From positions 64,547,878-64,611,877 of the forward strand of contig CM023454.1 of assembly GCA_013339765.2 (NCBI GenBank): 64,000 nt of DNA, given 5' to 3'. Each line of letters opens with the position of its first letter. The stretch's first letter is position 1. Position numbers and translations under genes: made by a program. A model generated the notes under the pieces. It saw only the letters and a list, made by a program, of their open reading frames with translations. It was not told the origin of the DNA and made no database searches. Below are positions 45,946 through 57,324 of this stretch, piece by piece. This stretch comes from Haemaphysalis longicornis (taxonomy: Eukaryota; Arthropoda; Arachnida; Ixodida; Ixodidae).

Positions 45946-47814
45946 AAAAAAAAAAATATAAACCGGAAAAAGCGCCTGTTTAAATCCGCAAAAAGAAAAA
46001 CCAGCCATCTCTTTCGAAGGCGTACTCTGAACCCGTTAAACGCCTTTCGTTTACGATTCAGAGTGCTAAACGAGACTTTTTTTCGACAACGCTTCCCGCA
46101 TGCTCAAAAATAACCCTAAAAATTTTGTAAAACGATAAACCCAAGTAACACAACGCCAGTAACCATATCAGGTCCCAACGATGAACCTTTAAGTGACGTA
46201 GATGCGGCTGATAGCTTAAACAGCTTATTTTGTGCTGTTTTCACGATTGATCGCAACCCTAACGTAGCTTGTAATACTGATATTGCCATACCAGATCCCA
46301 TGTCACCGATTGTCATTTCCAAGAACGGAATTATTAACATAATTAACAATATGAAAACTTCATCTGCAAGTGGAAATGACAATATAAACCGTAAAATATT
46401 AAAAAACACAAAGCTAATAATTAGTTCTATCCTGGCATTACTCTTCTCTCAGTCATTTTTTTGGCTGACAATCCGGATGACTGGAAACTGGGTAAAATCA
46501 CTCCATTATTTAAAAGCGGCACCAGATCGTCGCCATAGAACTACAGACCAATATCGCTAACAAGTGTCCCATGCAAAATTATTAAGCATATTTTATTCAC
46601 CCACATAATCAATCACTGGGAAAAATACAGCTTCATCCACCCTTCACAACATGGTTTCCGGAAAGGCATGTCCAGCGAAATGCAACTTGCCGCCTTGATT
46701 CATGATTTACATACAAACGTCGACCGCAATATTCAGACCGATGCCATTTTCTCGACTTCGAAAAAGCGTTTAAAGTTCCACATCACCGCCTAATGACCCA
46801 ACTTTCGTTGCTTAACCTTGACCCGTCCGTCTTATCCTGGATTAATAACTTCCTCAGTAATAGAAAACAGTTTGTCATTATAAACAATGCCCGATCTAGA
46901 ACTTCTTCCGTCCTTTCCGGTGTTCCTCAAGGAACAGTACTTGGTCCCCTACTCTTCTTGATATACTATAATGGCCTTCGACATTGCATTACTAACAAGA
47001 TTCGTTTATTTGCAGACGACTGCGTTCTTTATGCAACCATCACCACTAAAGCTGATCAATTATCCTTACAAAGAGACTCTAAAGCCGTGCAGCACTGGTG
47101 CCAGATGTGGCAAATGTCTTTAAGTATGTCTAAATTTAAATCACTTTCCTTTCATAGACGCACTAACCCATTTTCCCACAACTACTCTGGGCGGTTCCTT
47201 CCTACAATCCACTAATTGCTCAAATACCTCGGCGTACACATTACAACCGATCTGTCTTGGTCAGTCCATATTAACTATATCACGTCTGCAGCTAATAGAT
47301 CCCTAGGGTATTTGCAGCGTACCTTGAAGTTTGCTCCCACCACTATGAAAATACATGCCTTTACAGCGTTAACCCGACCAAAACATTGAGTACGCGCCAG
47401 CGGTGTGGGACCCACACCCGAATGACCTCATAGAAAACATTGAAGCTTTTCAGAGCCGAGCTGCCACATTCGCATACTCAGACTATTCATCGTTCACAAG
47501 TGTGACAGAATTAAAAAAGCGTGCCGACCTCCCTCCCCTCAGCCACCGACGAAAAATGTCAAGACTTATCCTGTTCCACAAATTCTAGTACGCATCCACA
47601 CAGAGCATAAACATCACACCACGCCCCCATTCTTCTGATCGTAGTAGCCAACTCGAAGCGGTTTCTGTACCCTCGCCCTAAAAGCAACACATTCCCACAG
47701 TCACTCTTTATTCGAACTGCTAAAGACTGGAATGCTCGACCGGATGACGCTGTTAATACCAAAGATACAGAAACATTCAAAAAGTTACTAACAACCGTTT
47801 CCGAGTCCGAATGA
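45946..47814 (+). pseudogene. CR1-type ORF2: reverse transcriptase
   Basis: 'NNMKTSSASGNDNINRKIL' (about 46,345) marks the RT N-terminal block. 46793-47215 holds 'SVLSGVPQGTVLGPLLFLIY' (motif B region) and 'IRLFADDCVLYATI', where F-A-D-D is the catalytic motif C and appears intact. 'LKYLGVHITTDLSWS' follows in another frame, then 'AFQSRAATFAYSDYSS'. The end 'RTAKDWNARPDDAVN...SESE' reaches a TGA at 47812-47814; the D-W block is the usual CR1 ORF2 terminus. At least four frame changes occur. Confidence 0.88.
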
Positions 47815-48240
47815 CCGATTGCGTCTATTGTCTTGTGCTCTTTTTTTTTCGCCCCAAACCATTTCATATACTGTATGTTGAATTGCAGTACTGATTTCGG
47901 TGGTTGGCCCTTTGCTGTTCACTTGTAGTTACTAATACTTTGTGCCATTGCGATTATGTCTCCCCAAACCGTGTAAAGGATTCTGCTGTGTCACAAAGCA
48001 TTCCGAGTGTAGTATTTGCATGCCTGTTGTTCGCTTGGAGTTGGTAATGATGTTTGCCACTGCGATTATATCTGCCCAAACCGTGTAATGAATTCTGCCT
48101 GTCTTACGAAAAGTATTCACACATTTTTGTGTCTTAATTTACACAGACGTTTGTTTGCTGTTTTCACTGTTTTACACGTCTCCTTTTGTAATAGTCAAAC
48201 ATTTGTATCCCCACCCCTAGAGGAAATAATATAAATAAAT
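47815..48240 (+). other. 3' UTR of the CR1-type element with a ~112-bp duplication
   Basis: 'cattgcgattatgtctccccaaaccgtgtaa' (around 47,946-47,976) recurs as a similar stretch around 48,059-48,088, with 'ccaaaccgtgtaa' at 47964 and 48076. The sequences on either side ('ttgtt/ctcacttg', 'gattctgc(t/c)tgt') match too. The UTR ends in an AATA-rich stretch. Duplicated 3' ends can be part of the region recognised by the element's own RT. Confidence 0.65.
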
Positions 48241-48384
48241 ATACAGACATCAATCCATACATAAGACAACACTTGCGCAGAACATGGCAAACACACTGCA
48301 ATGAAGAGACAGACAATAAACTACATGTAATAAAGCCACACTTGGGATGGTACACAGCTGACTAACAAAACAGATACACGGAAG

Positions 48385-48840
48385 TTGCCTTGGTTAGGGA
48401 ACTGATAGGGCACACCATGCAACGCACTCGTATCTGCTCACGGGATCTTCAAGGCCCCAGTGCTGCGGGTGCGGAGAAGCCCTATTCCGCAGTTCACATA
48501 CTCATTCAGTGCAAGGCACTTGACACCACACGACGCATTTTCCTCAACTGTACAGACAACACATTCCGCTACACCCATCACACTTCTTCGCCGACTACGC
48601 ACTGTTTTCTAACAAGGGTGCTTTTCAGTTTTTATCAGACGTCAAGATGTTACAGCTTCTTTTATATCATGCATAATCACACTTGCCCTATACAACAGCC
48701 ATCCTCACGCACTCAATTCACTTTTGTTTTTAGTTGACTATATAGTATTTAACTATACATCCGTCCTCATCAAATAACTTTATCTCTGGCGTTCTTTGCC
48801 CTTGACGCCCTCGTGCGAATAAACTGAAACCATCATCATC
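48385..48840 (+). mobile_element. 3' end of a LINE with cysteine tail and (ATC)n terminus
   Basis: A frame reads 'SAVHILIQCKALDTTRRIF', preceded by a C-x-x-C-G-like stretch: the C-terminal cysteine motif of RNase H-bearing LINEs (V-x-H-I-L-x-x-C). About 350 bp later comes 'gcgaataaactgaaacc' and four ATC units (about 48,831-48,843), a simple-repeat tail. Only the last ~450 bp are present, a typical 5' truncation. Confidence 0.6.
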
Positions 48841-48844
48841 ATCA

Positions 48845-49164
48845 AAGCGTCCAATTGGTTCTTGACTGTATATCTACCTTGCCCTCTTGTCCATTATTTG
48901 ATACCAGTGTATTTGCGTTGCGTTATCTTCCTCTAATTTTTTTATAAGAGATGGGGTGGTGCGCCAGGAAAAGAAACTAGTTGAACTTTTAAATGCAGAG
49001 TATTTCTTTACGTCACGATGTCACCCGGCGTTGTCGGCGTGCCTCGGTGTCCGCAACAGCCGTTCCAGTTGCGCCCTTTCCCCCACTCCTAATCTTCCTC
49101 ATGACGCTACCCTCCTCGCTCTCAACAACACGTCCACACCCCTCCCACTACCCTATATAAAAAA
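48845..49164. other. Unassigned DNA
   Basis: Nothing recognised. Pyrimidine-rich on the plus strand from 49,070 to 49,150; 'tatataaaaaa' near 49,155. Confidence 0.4.
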
Positions 49165-49490
49165 TATTACTTACCGGGGCCTGGTTTTGATCCCACGACC
49201 CTGCGGGCGGAACGCAAGGTACAAGGTGCTCTACCCACTGCGCCACAAAGCCGACACAGAATGGAAGGCTACGAACGCGCCTTATATCCTTGACTCACTC
49301 AAACTACGTCAAGAAGCTGCTGATACAACGCATTCACTACCTGTGGGCGGAACGCGAGGTACATGGTGCTCTTCCCACTCCGCCACAAAACCGACACAGA
49401 ATCAAAGGCTACGAACGCGCTTTCTATCCTTGACTCATTCAAACTACGTGAAGAAGCTGCTGATACAACGCATTCACTACCACCAACTCC
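49165..49490 (-). mobile_element. tRNA-derived SINE with internal 140-bp duplication
   Basis: On the minus strand 'tggcgcagtgggtagagcac' (49226-49245) resembles a tRNA D-arm/box A, and 'ggtcgtgggatcaaaacc' (49183-49200) a degenerate T-arm/box B at normal spacing. The head segment and body ('ccgacacagaatggaaggc', 'gaagctgctgatacaacgc') are repeated in tandem: 49205-49344 and 49345-49484, period 140 bp, a dozen or so differences. It differs from the Ruka-like SINE at 6.2 kb. A tRNA gene is unlikely because of the mismatched arms and attached body. Confidence 0.65.
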
Positions 49491-49999
49491 CCAAACAATA
49501 AACGCTATCGCAATACACCCCCCCCCCCAATGCGACGCATTTACTCGAGTCTCCCTCGCGGGGAGATGGGCCCTTTTTTGGAGTTTTTTAGATTCATTAG
49601 AGCCTATACAAGTTTTTTTTTCTCGCTCTTAGCCCAACCGTCCCCGTTCTCTCGTGTTTTGAGAATGGAAAATATTTTGTCCCGTACCTTCCTTGCGGTC
49701 TCACAAGCGATCAGAAAAAACGAGTACCTGGGTGGGGTGCCCTTTTGATTTATTTTCTGCAACAAAAAAAAAAACGGGTGTGTACACAGCGAGGGGCCAC
49801 AAATTGAATGCTCTTGAAATACTGAAAAAACTTGAGTGCATAAAAGTTTTCAATCCTTCGTAACATGAGAAGTCAGCTTGCACGCCTGTTCAGACCTTCC
49901 CAGATAAGCTACCATGCACCCAAACGTCGAACTTAATTTTTATGGCGGCGCTCTTTTTTTATTTGGAAAAAGAATATGCAAAATTTGTTCTTGTTTTTA

Positions 50000-50310
50000 T
50001 TACCGAACTTCCTTTGATTGACCTTGGCCAATCCGCTTTATCCTGCATTGATAACATCCTCACATATAAAAAACAGTTCGTCCCTAAACCAATGTCGAAT
50101 ACGGCACTTTCCCCGTAATTCCGATTCCCCTTCAGTAACAGTCATTTCCCCCTCTCGTAATATTCATTATATACTTCCCAAATGCATTAGAAATAAAATT
50201 CCACTGTGAGCAGACTACTGCGTTCTTCATGCTACCATTCCTAGCACGCCCGTCGAAATAACCATACAGTGTGACCTCCTGTTTTTAAATGTATCTTGAA
50301 GCCGAATTTC
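50000..50310 (+). pseudogene. Old CR1-type RT fragment (first half of a split copy)
   Basis: Residues such as 'LPLIDLGQSALSCIDNILTYKKQF' and 'CVLHATIPSTPVEITIQCDL' parallel the CR1 RT at 46.8-47.1 kb ('LNLDPSVLSWINNFLSNRKQF', 'CVLYATITTKADQLSLQRD'). The region between them is garbled and the catalytic pair is lost ('ADYC'). It continues after a ~1.28-kb interruption at 51,590. Confidence 0.65.
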
Positions 50311-51589
50311 GTTAGATATTCATACATTCATTCATATTCTTTACCCAAAAAGCCCATAGGGTCTCGCCAAAGAATAAAAAAAATTCCCGAAAACTCCATT
50401 TATTAGGTTGTGAACATAACTAAAACCAGAAAACAACTGTAGCTACAGTAACAAAAAATACAGCTGTGGGAATTTTGATCCTTCTGGTCATTCAGCGGTG
50501 CCCAATTTCAGAAACAACTTCCCGAAACACAGAAGCCTGAAGAAGGTATCCTTGACCGTTTTTTTTATTTGCGTTGTAGAACAATATCAGCCGCGCTCGT
50601 ATGATGTTGCAGCCTGTGTGAACTGAGGGGTGCTGTCAAAACCCATCTTGATCATCGTACCAAGAAAGACACACATCTTTTCATCTCTAATAACCTGAAA
50701 GCCCTTGATCTTTCGTTTCTTCGGAAACACGTTTGCTTGTTGGGCCTCATTTTTTTTCGGGATCACCAAACAATGCTTCAGTGCATCGCAAATGAGAGCG
50801 TGCGATTTCTGGGAAGCTTTCATAATACTAGCTGCAGTACACACAACATTGCAGTGCTTTTTTTGCATTAGGGAACGTAGTCTCGCGCTTTATTCCTTAC
50901 TTTTATGCTTTTCAACCAAGCCGCAGCTTCAATGGTCGTCTCAGGAGCTGACGCTAGCAATAGGGCTATCACCGTCTGCATCTTCGGAATGGGTAAACAC
51001 CACTGACTACTTATCGACATCAACTTCCTCACTATCTGTCGAGTGGTGCATTGTCAGGAATGGAATAAAATTGCCCCAATGCCTCATCAGCAGTCCAAAG
51101 CCCAGCCAACTACACAAAAATAGACACCAAAAACGCAGTCACGTGCACTGAAAGCCCATCGGGAAATATATTATCATGATTAATTGTTCATTGAAGCCTA
51201 ATGTTTATAACATAAAGCAACACGTGGGCTCAAAATAGTCCCTAGCACACTGGCGGAAACATCAACCAATGAGAAAAACTTTGTTTTCCTATTTTGCTCA
51301 TAGCGGATTCCTTAGTAATTTACTTAAAGTAGCCCCCGTCGGTATCAACGTGCGAAGCTCCCGCACAAAAATACGATGCATAGGGATGCAAAAATTACTG
51401 CAGCGCCTAATAAAATTGGCATAAACAATCAGTTTCCGCCATGTGTTTAAAAGCTTTCCACTAGATGGCGCCAGAACACTTTTCAGAATTACGCAACGCT
51501 CCAGCGTATGAACGCATTTATATGAAGTAGAGAGTGGCCTTCCTGTGCCCAGTTAAGTGTTCAGCAGAGTGTCTGTATATTTAAATGAA
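50311..51589. other. Segment interrupting the old CR1 copy, unidentified
   Basis: It separates two halves of one RT and so is probably an insertion. On the minus strand 50868-50587 encodes 93 residues ('ALICDALKHCLVIPKK', 'RDEKMCVFLGTMIKMGFDS') that are not recognised; on the plus strand 50705-51151 is open for 148 codons without family features. No clear inverted ends or duplications were found. A strong CTCF-like site lies at 51458-51471. Confidence 0.45.
51458..51471 (+). promoter_or_regulatory. Candidate CTCF-type insulator site
   Basis: 'ccactagatggcgc' matches the CTCF core C-C-A-S-Y-A-G-R-K-G-G-C-R-S at all 14 positions. CTCF and its zinc-finger specificity are conserved across bilaterians. 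A chance match in 64 kb is possible, and occupancy is unknown. Confidence 0.4.
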
Positions 51590-52080
51590 TTTAAATTGCT
51601 TTCAGTTCATAGATGACCTTACCTATTGCCTTATAATTAGACTTGCTGTAGTTCTGTCCTAAAAATCCACCAATTCAGAGGAATACCTTGGTGTAGTTAT
51701 TAAAAGCAATCGATCTTCTTCGGTCCCTAATGAACGTATTGGTTGTGCTTCTAATTGATATATAGTAAATTTGCTGCGGCATCTTAGAGTTTCCTTCTAA
51801 CTTATTGAAAATACAGGCCTTTACCACGCTAACCCTCCCCAATCTACATTACCTAGGAGGAGTCCGAGATTTACAGAAAAGTTTATTGTCGGTAAACATT
51901 CAAGCTAATAAAAATTGCAATGCGGCATTCGCGTTCTCAGATTACGCATCATTCTACACTTCGAGAAAGTCATAAAAAGCTGCTGCCCTATCTACTCCAA
52001 ACCATCTGCAAACTTAAAGTGCTTACTCTGTTCCGTAAATTGTGTAATGGAAAATTAGAGAAAAATTGCTTACGCGTGAA
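51590..52080 (+). pseudogene. Old CR1-type RT fragment (second half of a split copy)
   Basis: 'EEYLGVVIKSNRSS' aligns to 'LKYLGVHITTDLSW' of the CR1 RT at 47.2 kb. Later words such as 'NCNAAFAFSDYASFYTS' align to 'QSRAATFAYSDYSSFTS', in shifting frames. It follows the part at 50.0-50.3 kb in the same order and strand, supporting one copy split by later DNA. Confidence 0.65.
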
Positions 52081-55000
52081 AATCTTGCTCTAAAACATCG
52101 CTGTACATCAGTCAATTGTTGCATCACGGAAGCGTTTTCAGCTTGAATTTGCCAAGCCCTTTTTCATTCATTTTCTTTGTCCTTAGATGCTGGCTCGAGG
52201 TGTCTCATTGAACGAGACGAGTCGCTCTCACAGCCAGTGGTTGAGCCCAAGAATCTAAGCCATTTCTTCCTCAAAAAAATTGATGGGTAGGTCAACAGTA
52301 AAAAGTTCAATATGGCATAAATGCAATGCTAGTTACCGCTTAGGTTATATAGGTAGATGTCCCTAGCAATGGGAGTGTCGCCGTTTTGGAATGGCCAAGA
52401 TTCGCATTTTGAATTTTTGATACAGCAATTTTGTGGCTGCTTTCATGTTTTGCTTCTCTGCAGTGAAGCAAAGAAAGACGTAATATAAAAATTGCCTTAA
52501 AGTGCGTGCCCCAATAAAACTAAAAAATCGTGGTTTGCAGTTATTAGGACTCTATCAGTTGTTGTGCCCTCAAAAGCAGAGGAAGAGTGGTAAACAAAGT
52601 AATGGTTCTGCAACAGATTACACGTTCCAGTCTCAGTGCCCTTGGGAGACCAAACCCAAGGACCTGTAAGTGCATAGCACTCTTTTCAAACCCTGATATG
52701 GCAGCGCCTTGCATTCAAGGAAACAAGATCACCTTTTAGGGTAACAATTAGGAGACGTAAGATGCTATCCTGCAAAAGAAATATCTTGTGACGCTCTTTC
52801 CAATGCGTGACTGGAAACGACTGCGAGTGTAATTTTCGCTACGCAATCATTCGCCATTTCCTCTCCCTCTTTATCGTCGCACCCAGCCTTAATTTCGCAA
52901 TCATGCTCCGCTTGCTCGGGCACACAAACGCCAGTCACGATGTTTTATAAACTGAAATTCGGTGATTCAGAATGTGTAAAAACTATTTCTCCAGCTTTTT
53001 TTGTTACCACTCCATTCCTGATGTCCTGGGCAAGTACGGCAGTGTTATTTTGAAGTGCGAGACTTTTAGTAATAAGAAACCTTTCCCCGCCTCCCGGAAT
53101 CTGTTTCTCCGCTTGTTCCCTTTTCCTGTCGAGAAAATAAATGGTTACAACAAAATCGCTAGTAGTGGGTACACATGGGCTTTTAGAGAGTCTGAAATCC
53201 CCGAATGTTCCTTTATAAAATGTAGGGCATGTAATAAAAAGCGCACAACATGCGAATTGAGTGCACGAATAATATTTACCTCGCTACAGTGCAACGGCAT
53301 TCGCATACGTGCCTATCAGAAGCATCACCTGCGCACTGTTGTTGCCTGTACCAAAGCTCGTCGGTTCGGTGTTAAATTAACAAAAATTAACTGTTGTTCT
53401 GAAGTCCTTGAGATGTGCACATTTCAAGATTTTGATATCATGAGCGGTAGGATATCCGGGCGTAGCCTCTCGAGATATTTTGTAAATCGCACAACGGCGA
53501 ACATTGCGCTAAATTGTAGTAGACTGGCCCGAAAACATTCGTTCACGTACTATAACCGACAAAACTGCCGCTCTTATGCACCCACGTAGGCTGACACGAT
53601 GAAGTTCGGCATATATATTGGCTTTGATTGAATCTCGAAGACAGAGCTAACATAAAAGGTAAGGTAAAAATATCAGAAATTTTCTACTTATACTTACAAT
53701 AGCTTTGAGGAGTTGCACGTTATAGAGTTATACCGTCATTGCCACTCATACAAAGAGCAATAAACTGAATTTTTTGATACGAAGTTTGCTCCGCAAAGCG
53801 ACTAAGCTCTGATCACCATCAATCCAATCATATCGCAGGCATCCAGCAGTACTTTGTAGGCGGCTTTGTTTTTGACGGTTGGTGTGCGTTCAAGCAAAAC
53901 GCCAGCCGCAAAGATAAAGAGTTCGAGCGGTTACTTGGGTATTGGTTGGCGATGTCGCTGATATTTCGAAGTTGCTGCAGAACTATATACGAAAGTACAG
54001 TATAACCTTGTAGTGCCGAATCAGCGAGATGACAGTAAAGGCAGCCGCTTTAAGTTGTCCGTGTTCTGGCGAATTTGCCCGCGATGACGGGAAACTCCAG
54101 CGGTAGAATAGAAAACCCTAAAACACATTTCGCTTTAGACATTTTGCAACACCGAGCCCACAAACCTCGACCCAAGAGACGCATGCACGAAGTTTGCTCC
54201 GAGTTTGATTCTTACGTTGCAAAAGTCATGCGAAAGCGTTGAGAGTGACAGTTATCTGTAAATTCCAGCAGCGATTGGTCGGCCTAACATGATTTTGAGT
54301 TGAGGGTGTAACTGGCCCTCTACAGTTGGCTGTTGTTAGAAGGAAACGAAGCGTTACAGAAGGTTGTAGTGCACCTGCCTCAGATGCATAATGTCCAGAC
54401 TTCTGTATACCTTTTCAAGAAGCACGAACAAGTTGGAGTTTCGAACGCTCGGTTTCTTTTGTACTGCGCGCGATGCATATTCCATAAAGGTAAAGTTGCT
54501 TGGAACTGTGCTTAAAAAAGGTGGGTCTCCTCTTTTCTTTCATACAAAATAAAAAAAGAATAATATGAACTTGTGTTTACAAACCAATTTTACCCCTAAA
54601 ACACCGATGATAAAACCACCAAATTTAACTGGGTTAAAACTATTTGTTTCGGTAGTTATCAGGGTTTTTAAGCCCATGAGAAAAGGCATCAGGTAATTTG
54701 TCTTGTGTGGGGCCAACTTCCAGCTTTCACACATAGGTCCGCCAAGTAGACATATATCATTTACCTCCACAAGTCATATCAATGTCAGCAGTGATAGAAT
54801 AATTTCGCCGACGAAATATACAGGCGTTTCTTTCTGCTTGACCAATACTGGTAATTTCGCGCTATCGACTTGAGGATTCAATCCCACCACCATGAGTAGT
54901 ATTAGTAATAAAGTCTTGATATCTCTAAGTAAAAAGACGCCATTATGCATATATTATCTTGATTGATCACGGATTGCGCTTTGTTAGCAAATGATACTTT

Positions 55001-56460
55001 CGATCATCTGTTGGCAGGAGAACATAATTTGTTCGGAGGCATCGCCTAAACCTGAGGTTACCACAGATTGTTTATGACTCCATTTTGCTCGTGCATTTTG
55101 GAAAACTCCGCCAATAAATACTTAAAAGTACGTAGATCTAAATGCAAAAACAATCTTTTTGAGATAAGGGCAATAAATACATCAACGAGTTAAAAAGTAA
55201 TAGTTTGTACTGCAGCGTTTTGAATACATTGGATCCCCAAAGCTTTTTTCTGAAGTGAAAATAGCATGCCGCATTGGTGTTTCTGCAGAAGGTAAAAATG
55301 TACCAAAGAGAGGTATGTTTGTATCTTTTTTGTAATGGTGGTAAATGGCTACGGCAATGCAACATTTAAAACGACCAAGACGTTTGAAACAGAAAACATT
55401 AGGGTGTTCGACGAACCCGATATACGACAAATATTCCACATCTAAACCTTTGCACGACCCCTAATAAAACTCAATTCTGATACGGTAAATATTGATGCGC
55501 TAATATACAGAAGTAAAAAGGTTGTTTTAAAGGCAGAAAAGTTTCTATTACTTTTGGTTGCATTTACGAAAATCATGTACGTGTCAGACCTGGCCGCTAT
55601 GGCTTAGCCAGGCAATAACTACTCGATGAAAGAATAAGGACCGTAAGTAAAACATAGTAACATCAACCTACACCACCACCTTCGAGTTAAATAAATAGTT
55701 ATATCCTCTATATGCAACAGAAAACAAGATTTCCAGTATTGAAGCCATGCGTGACACAATACATCAAGTCCTTATTTGAAATTAGTTTCTATTCAGGATT
55801 TTCTACTATGTATATCTTGTCAGGTAACATTTTGTACCTTATTGATTCTACAAAATCCCAGTAGATTTTATTTTGGAATGCCAACATTACTCTCCCTTTT
55901 TTCAACGTGTTTCACAAGTGGCGGAAAATTTACGTAGTAAACGTTGGTTTTCTGAGTTTTTGTGCATGTTCTTTTTAATGCAAGGCAAGGCGTCTGAATT
56001 TTTTCTGCTATGCTAAAATTCCGAACATTCACTTGTATTGTTTTTTGAAAGCAGATCAGTATTTTGAAAAACTTACGTTCTGCGATTTTTTAGGAAATCG
56101 TCACGAGTTAGATTGTCACGTATTTGTTAAAGCCATCTTTTAATGCCTCTTTAAGATTACTTTGCCACACACTATAAACACGTCATCAGGGGTGCAGCAT
56201 TTAGTAGCATTTTATCACAGGCATTTTCTACTAAATCGGCTAAAAAGGCGACGGCTGCTTTCGTTGGAAAAGTGCTGAGGTCCTCATTAGTGCGAGGCTT
56301 GTGATTTCTACGGCATTCGAAATGGTTACAGTTTTATTGCGGAATTAGGTGTAAAAAAACAAAGTATTACGATAACAAAGAGTAAGGTAGGATTGTGTCC
56401 CAGTGATTTGCCTTCCGGTTTCTTTGGTCTTTTGGCACCGGCATCAAAATCCTGTAAGTA
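52081..56460. other. Unassigned intergenic DNA
   Basis: About 4.4 kb without recognisable genes or repeats. One 205-codon frame (52972-53589) is listed separately. 55.5-56.3 kb is AT-rich. No RT, transposase or host exon was seen on either strand. Confidence 0.45.
52972..53589 (+). CDS. Open frame of 205 codons, no recognised family
   Basis: Longest frame outside mobile elements. It is rich in Cys, Arg, Lys and aromatic residues, with one pair 'KCRACNKKRTTCE' (C-x2-C...C) that could suggest a zinc site but lacks a full pattern. No signal peptide, membrane segment or homologue was recognised. The start at 52972 is simply the first ATG. A chance open frame is quite possible in 64 kb of this composition. 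Confidence 0.2.
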   Translation: MCKNYFSSFFCYHSIPDVLGKYGSVILKCETFSNKKPFPASRNLFLRLFPFPVEKINGYNKIASSGYTWAFRESEIPECSFIKCRACNKKRTTCELSARIIFTSLQCNGIRIRAYQKHHLRTVVACTKARRFGVKLTKINCCSEVLEMCTFQDFDIMSGRISGRSLSRYFVNRTTANIALNCSRLARKHSFTYYNRQNCRSYAPT

Positions 56461-56575
56461 AGCGCGAAATGAACCAGAACGAAGTGACCAAGGACGAACG
56501 AAGGGAACGGGACACGGCGCTGTGGCGTTCGTCCTTGTCACTTCCTCACTTCGTTCGTCCTTGTTTATTTCGAGC
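56461..56575. repeat. Long inverted repeat (hairpin)
   Basis: The left arm 56461-56503 ('agcgcgaaat...caaggacgaacgaag') pairs with the right arm 56526-56575. Clear blocks are 'gaagtgaccaaggacgaacg' (56481-56500) with 'cgttcgtccttgtcacttc' (56526-56544), and 'caaggacgaacgaag' with 'cttcgttcgtccttg' (56550-56564). The right side contains the block twice, so alternative foldings exist. Confidence 0.75.
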
Positions 56576-57324
56576 TTTCCTACACGATGAACGACCAACT
56601 CGCCCAAGAAACTACTCTGATCGAAAACGTGTTTCTTACATTGAACTGCAAGCTAAATGACACAGAAACCAGTTCATTGTATTTTTTGGACTAAAATTAC
56701 GCTTTCGTGCACTGTGAATAATTTTAATTAAATGTTTGCTACAGTACGTTTATATTGTTGATCAGTTAAGAAACTTTATACAAGTGGGTTTTCTGTTATT
56801 AGGACTGCACCTATCTTTCTCTTTATTTTCCACGTTCAACTTGAATATTTGGTTGTTGGTTGCGAAAACAAAGCGAACAACGATTTCCTGCTGGGTATAT
56901 GTCTCCGCTGATCGCTTCAGCGGTTTTTTTATATGCCATATAATTATATTTTTAGGGATAAGGTTATATTGCCACCATCGCTTCAGCGGTTTTTTTTATA
57001 TGCCACCTAATTATATTTTTAGGGATAAGGTTATATTGCCACCATTGACAATTTTATTTTGTTCTACCTGCAAGCGAAGTCAGGGGGTAAATTGATAATC
57101 AGGAATTATTATTATACCTTATCCAAGGGGGTGGAAAAAAAGAGCAATCTCACAAAACGCTATCTGCCAATATGACCGACATTCCTCGATCGGATTCTGA
57201 ATTATGACCAATTAATCATCTGGGTGCACCGTATCTTTGAGATTCAATTGTTGTTCATTGAAATATGAGCAAGCGCATAAATAAGTGACCATTGTTTTCA
57301 ATTGTTATTAGTGGTGAGGTGAGC
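56576..57324. other. AT-rich DNA with a 66-bp duplication
   Basis: Nothing coding recognised. It contains the direct repeat at 56.91-57.04 kb. Confidence 0.4.
56911..57043. repeat. 66-67-bp tandem duplication
   Basis: 'atcgcttcagcggttttttt' at 56911 recurs at 56977, and both copies continue through 'atatgcca' and 'aattatatttttagggataa' to 'gccaccat(c/t)g'. The copies are nearly identical, so the event is recent or conserved. Confidence 0.9.

Larger units (their letters stand above)
44190..48240 (+). mobile_element. CR1-type non-LTR retrotransposon, nearly full length, inactive
   Basis: Plus-strand order: ORF1 starting with a 2A-like motif and holding a coiled coil and an RRM-like domain; ORF2 with APE endonuclease, RT and the terminal D-W block; a ~430-bp 3' UTR with an internal duplication; and an AATA-rich end ('aaataatataaataaata', about 48,226-48,244). 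Several stops and frameshifts exist in each frame. Decayed copies of the same type lie at 50.0-52.1 kb and 58.5-61.5 kb. Confidence 0.85.

Noticed and set aside
49183..49245. A tRNA gene on the minus strand
   Set aside because: The T-arm is degenerate, the acceptor does not pair, and the sequence is part of a duplicated SINE-like body.
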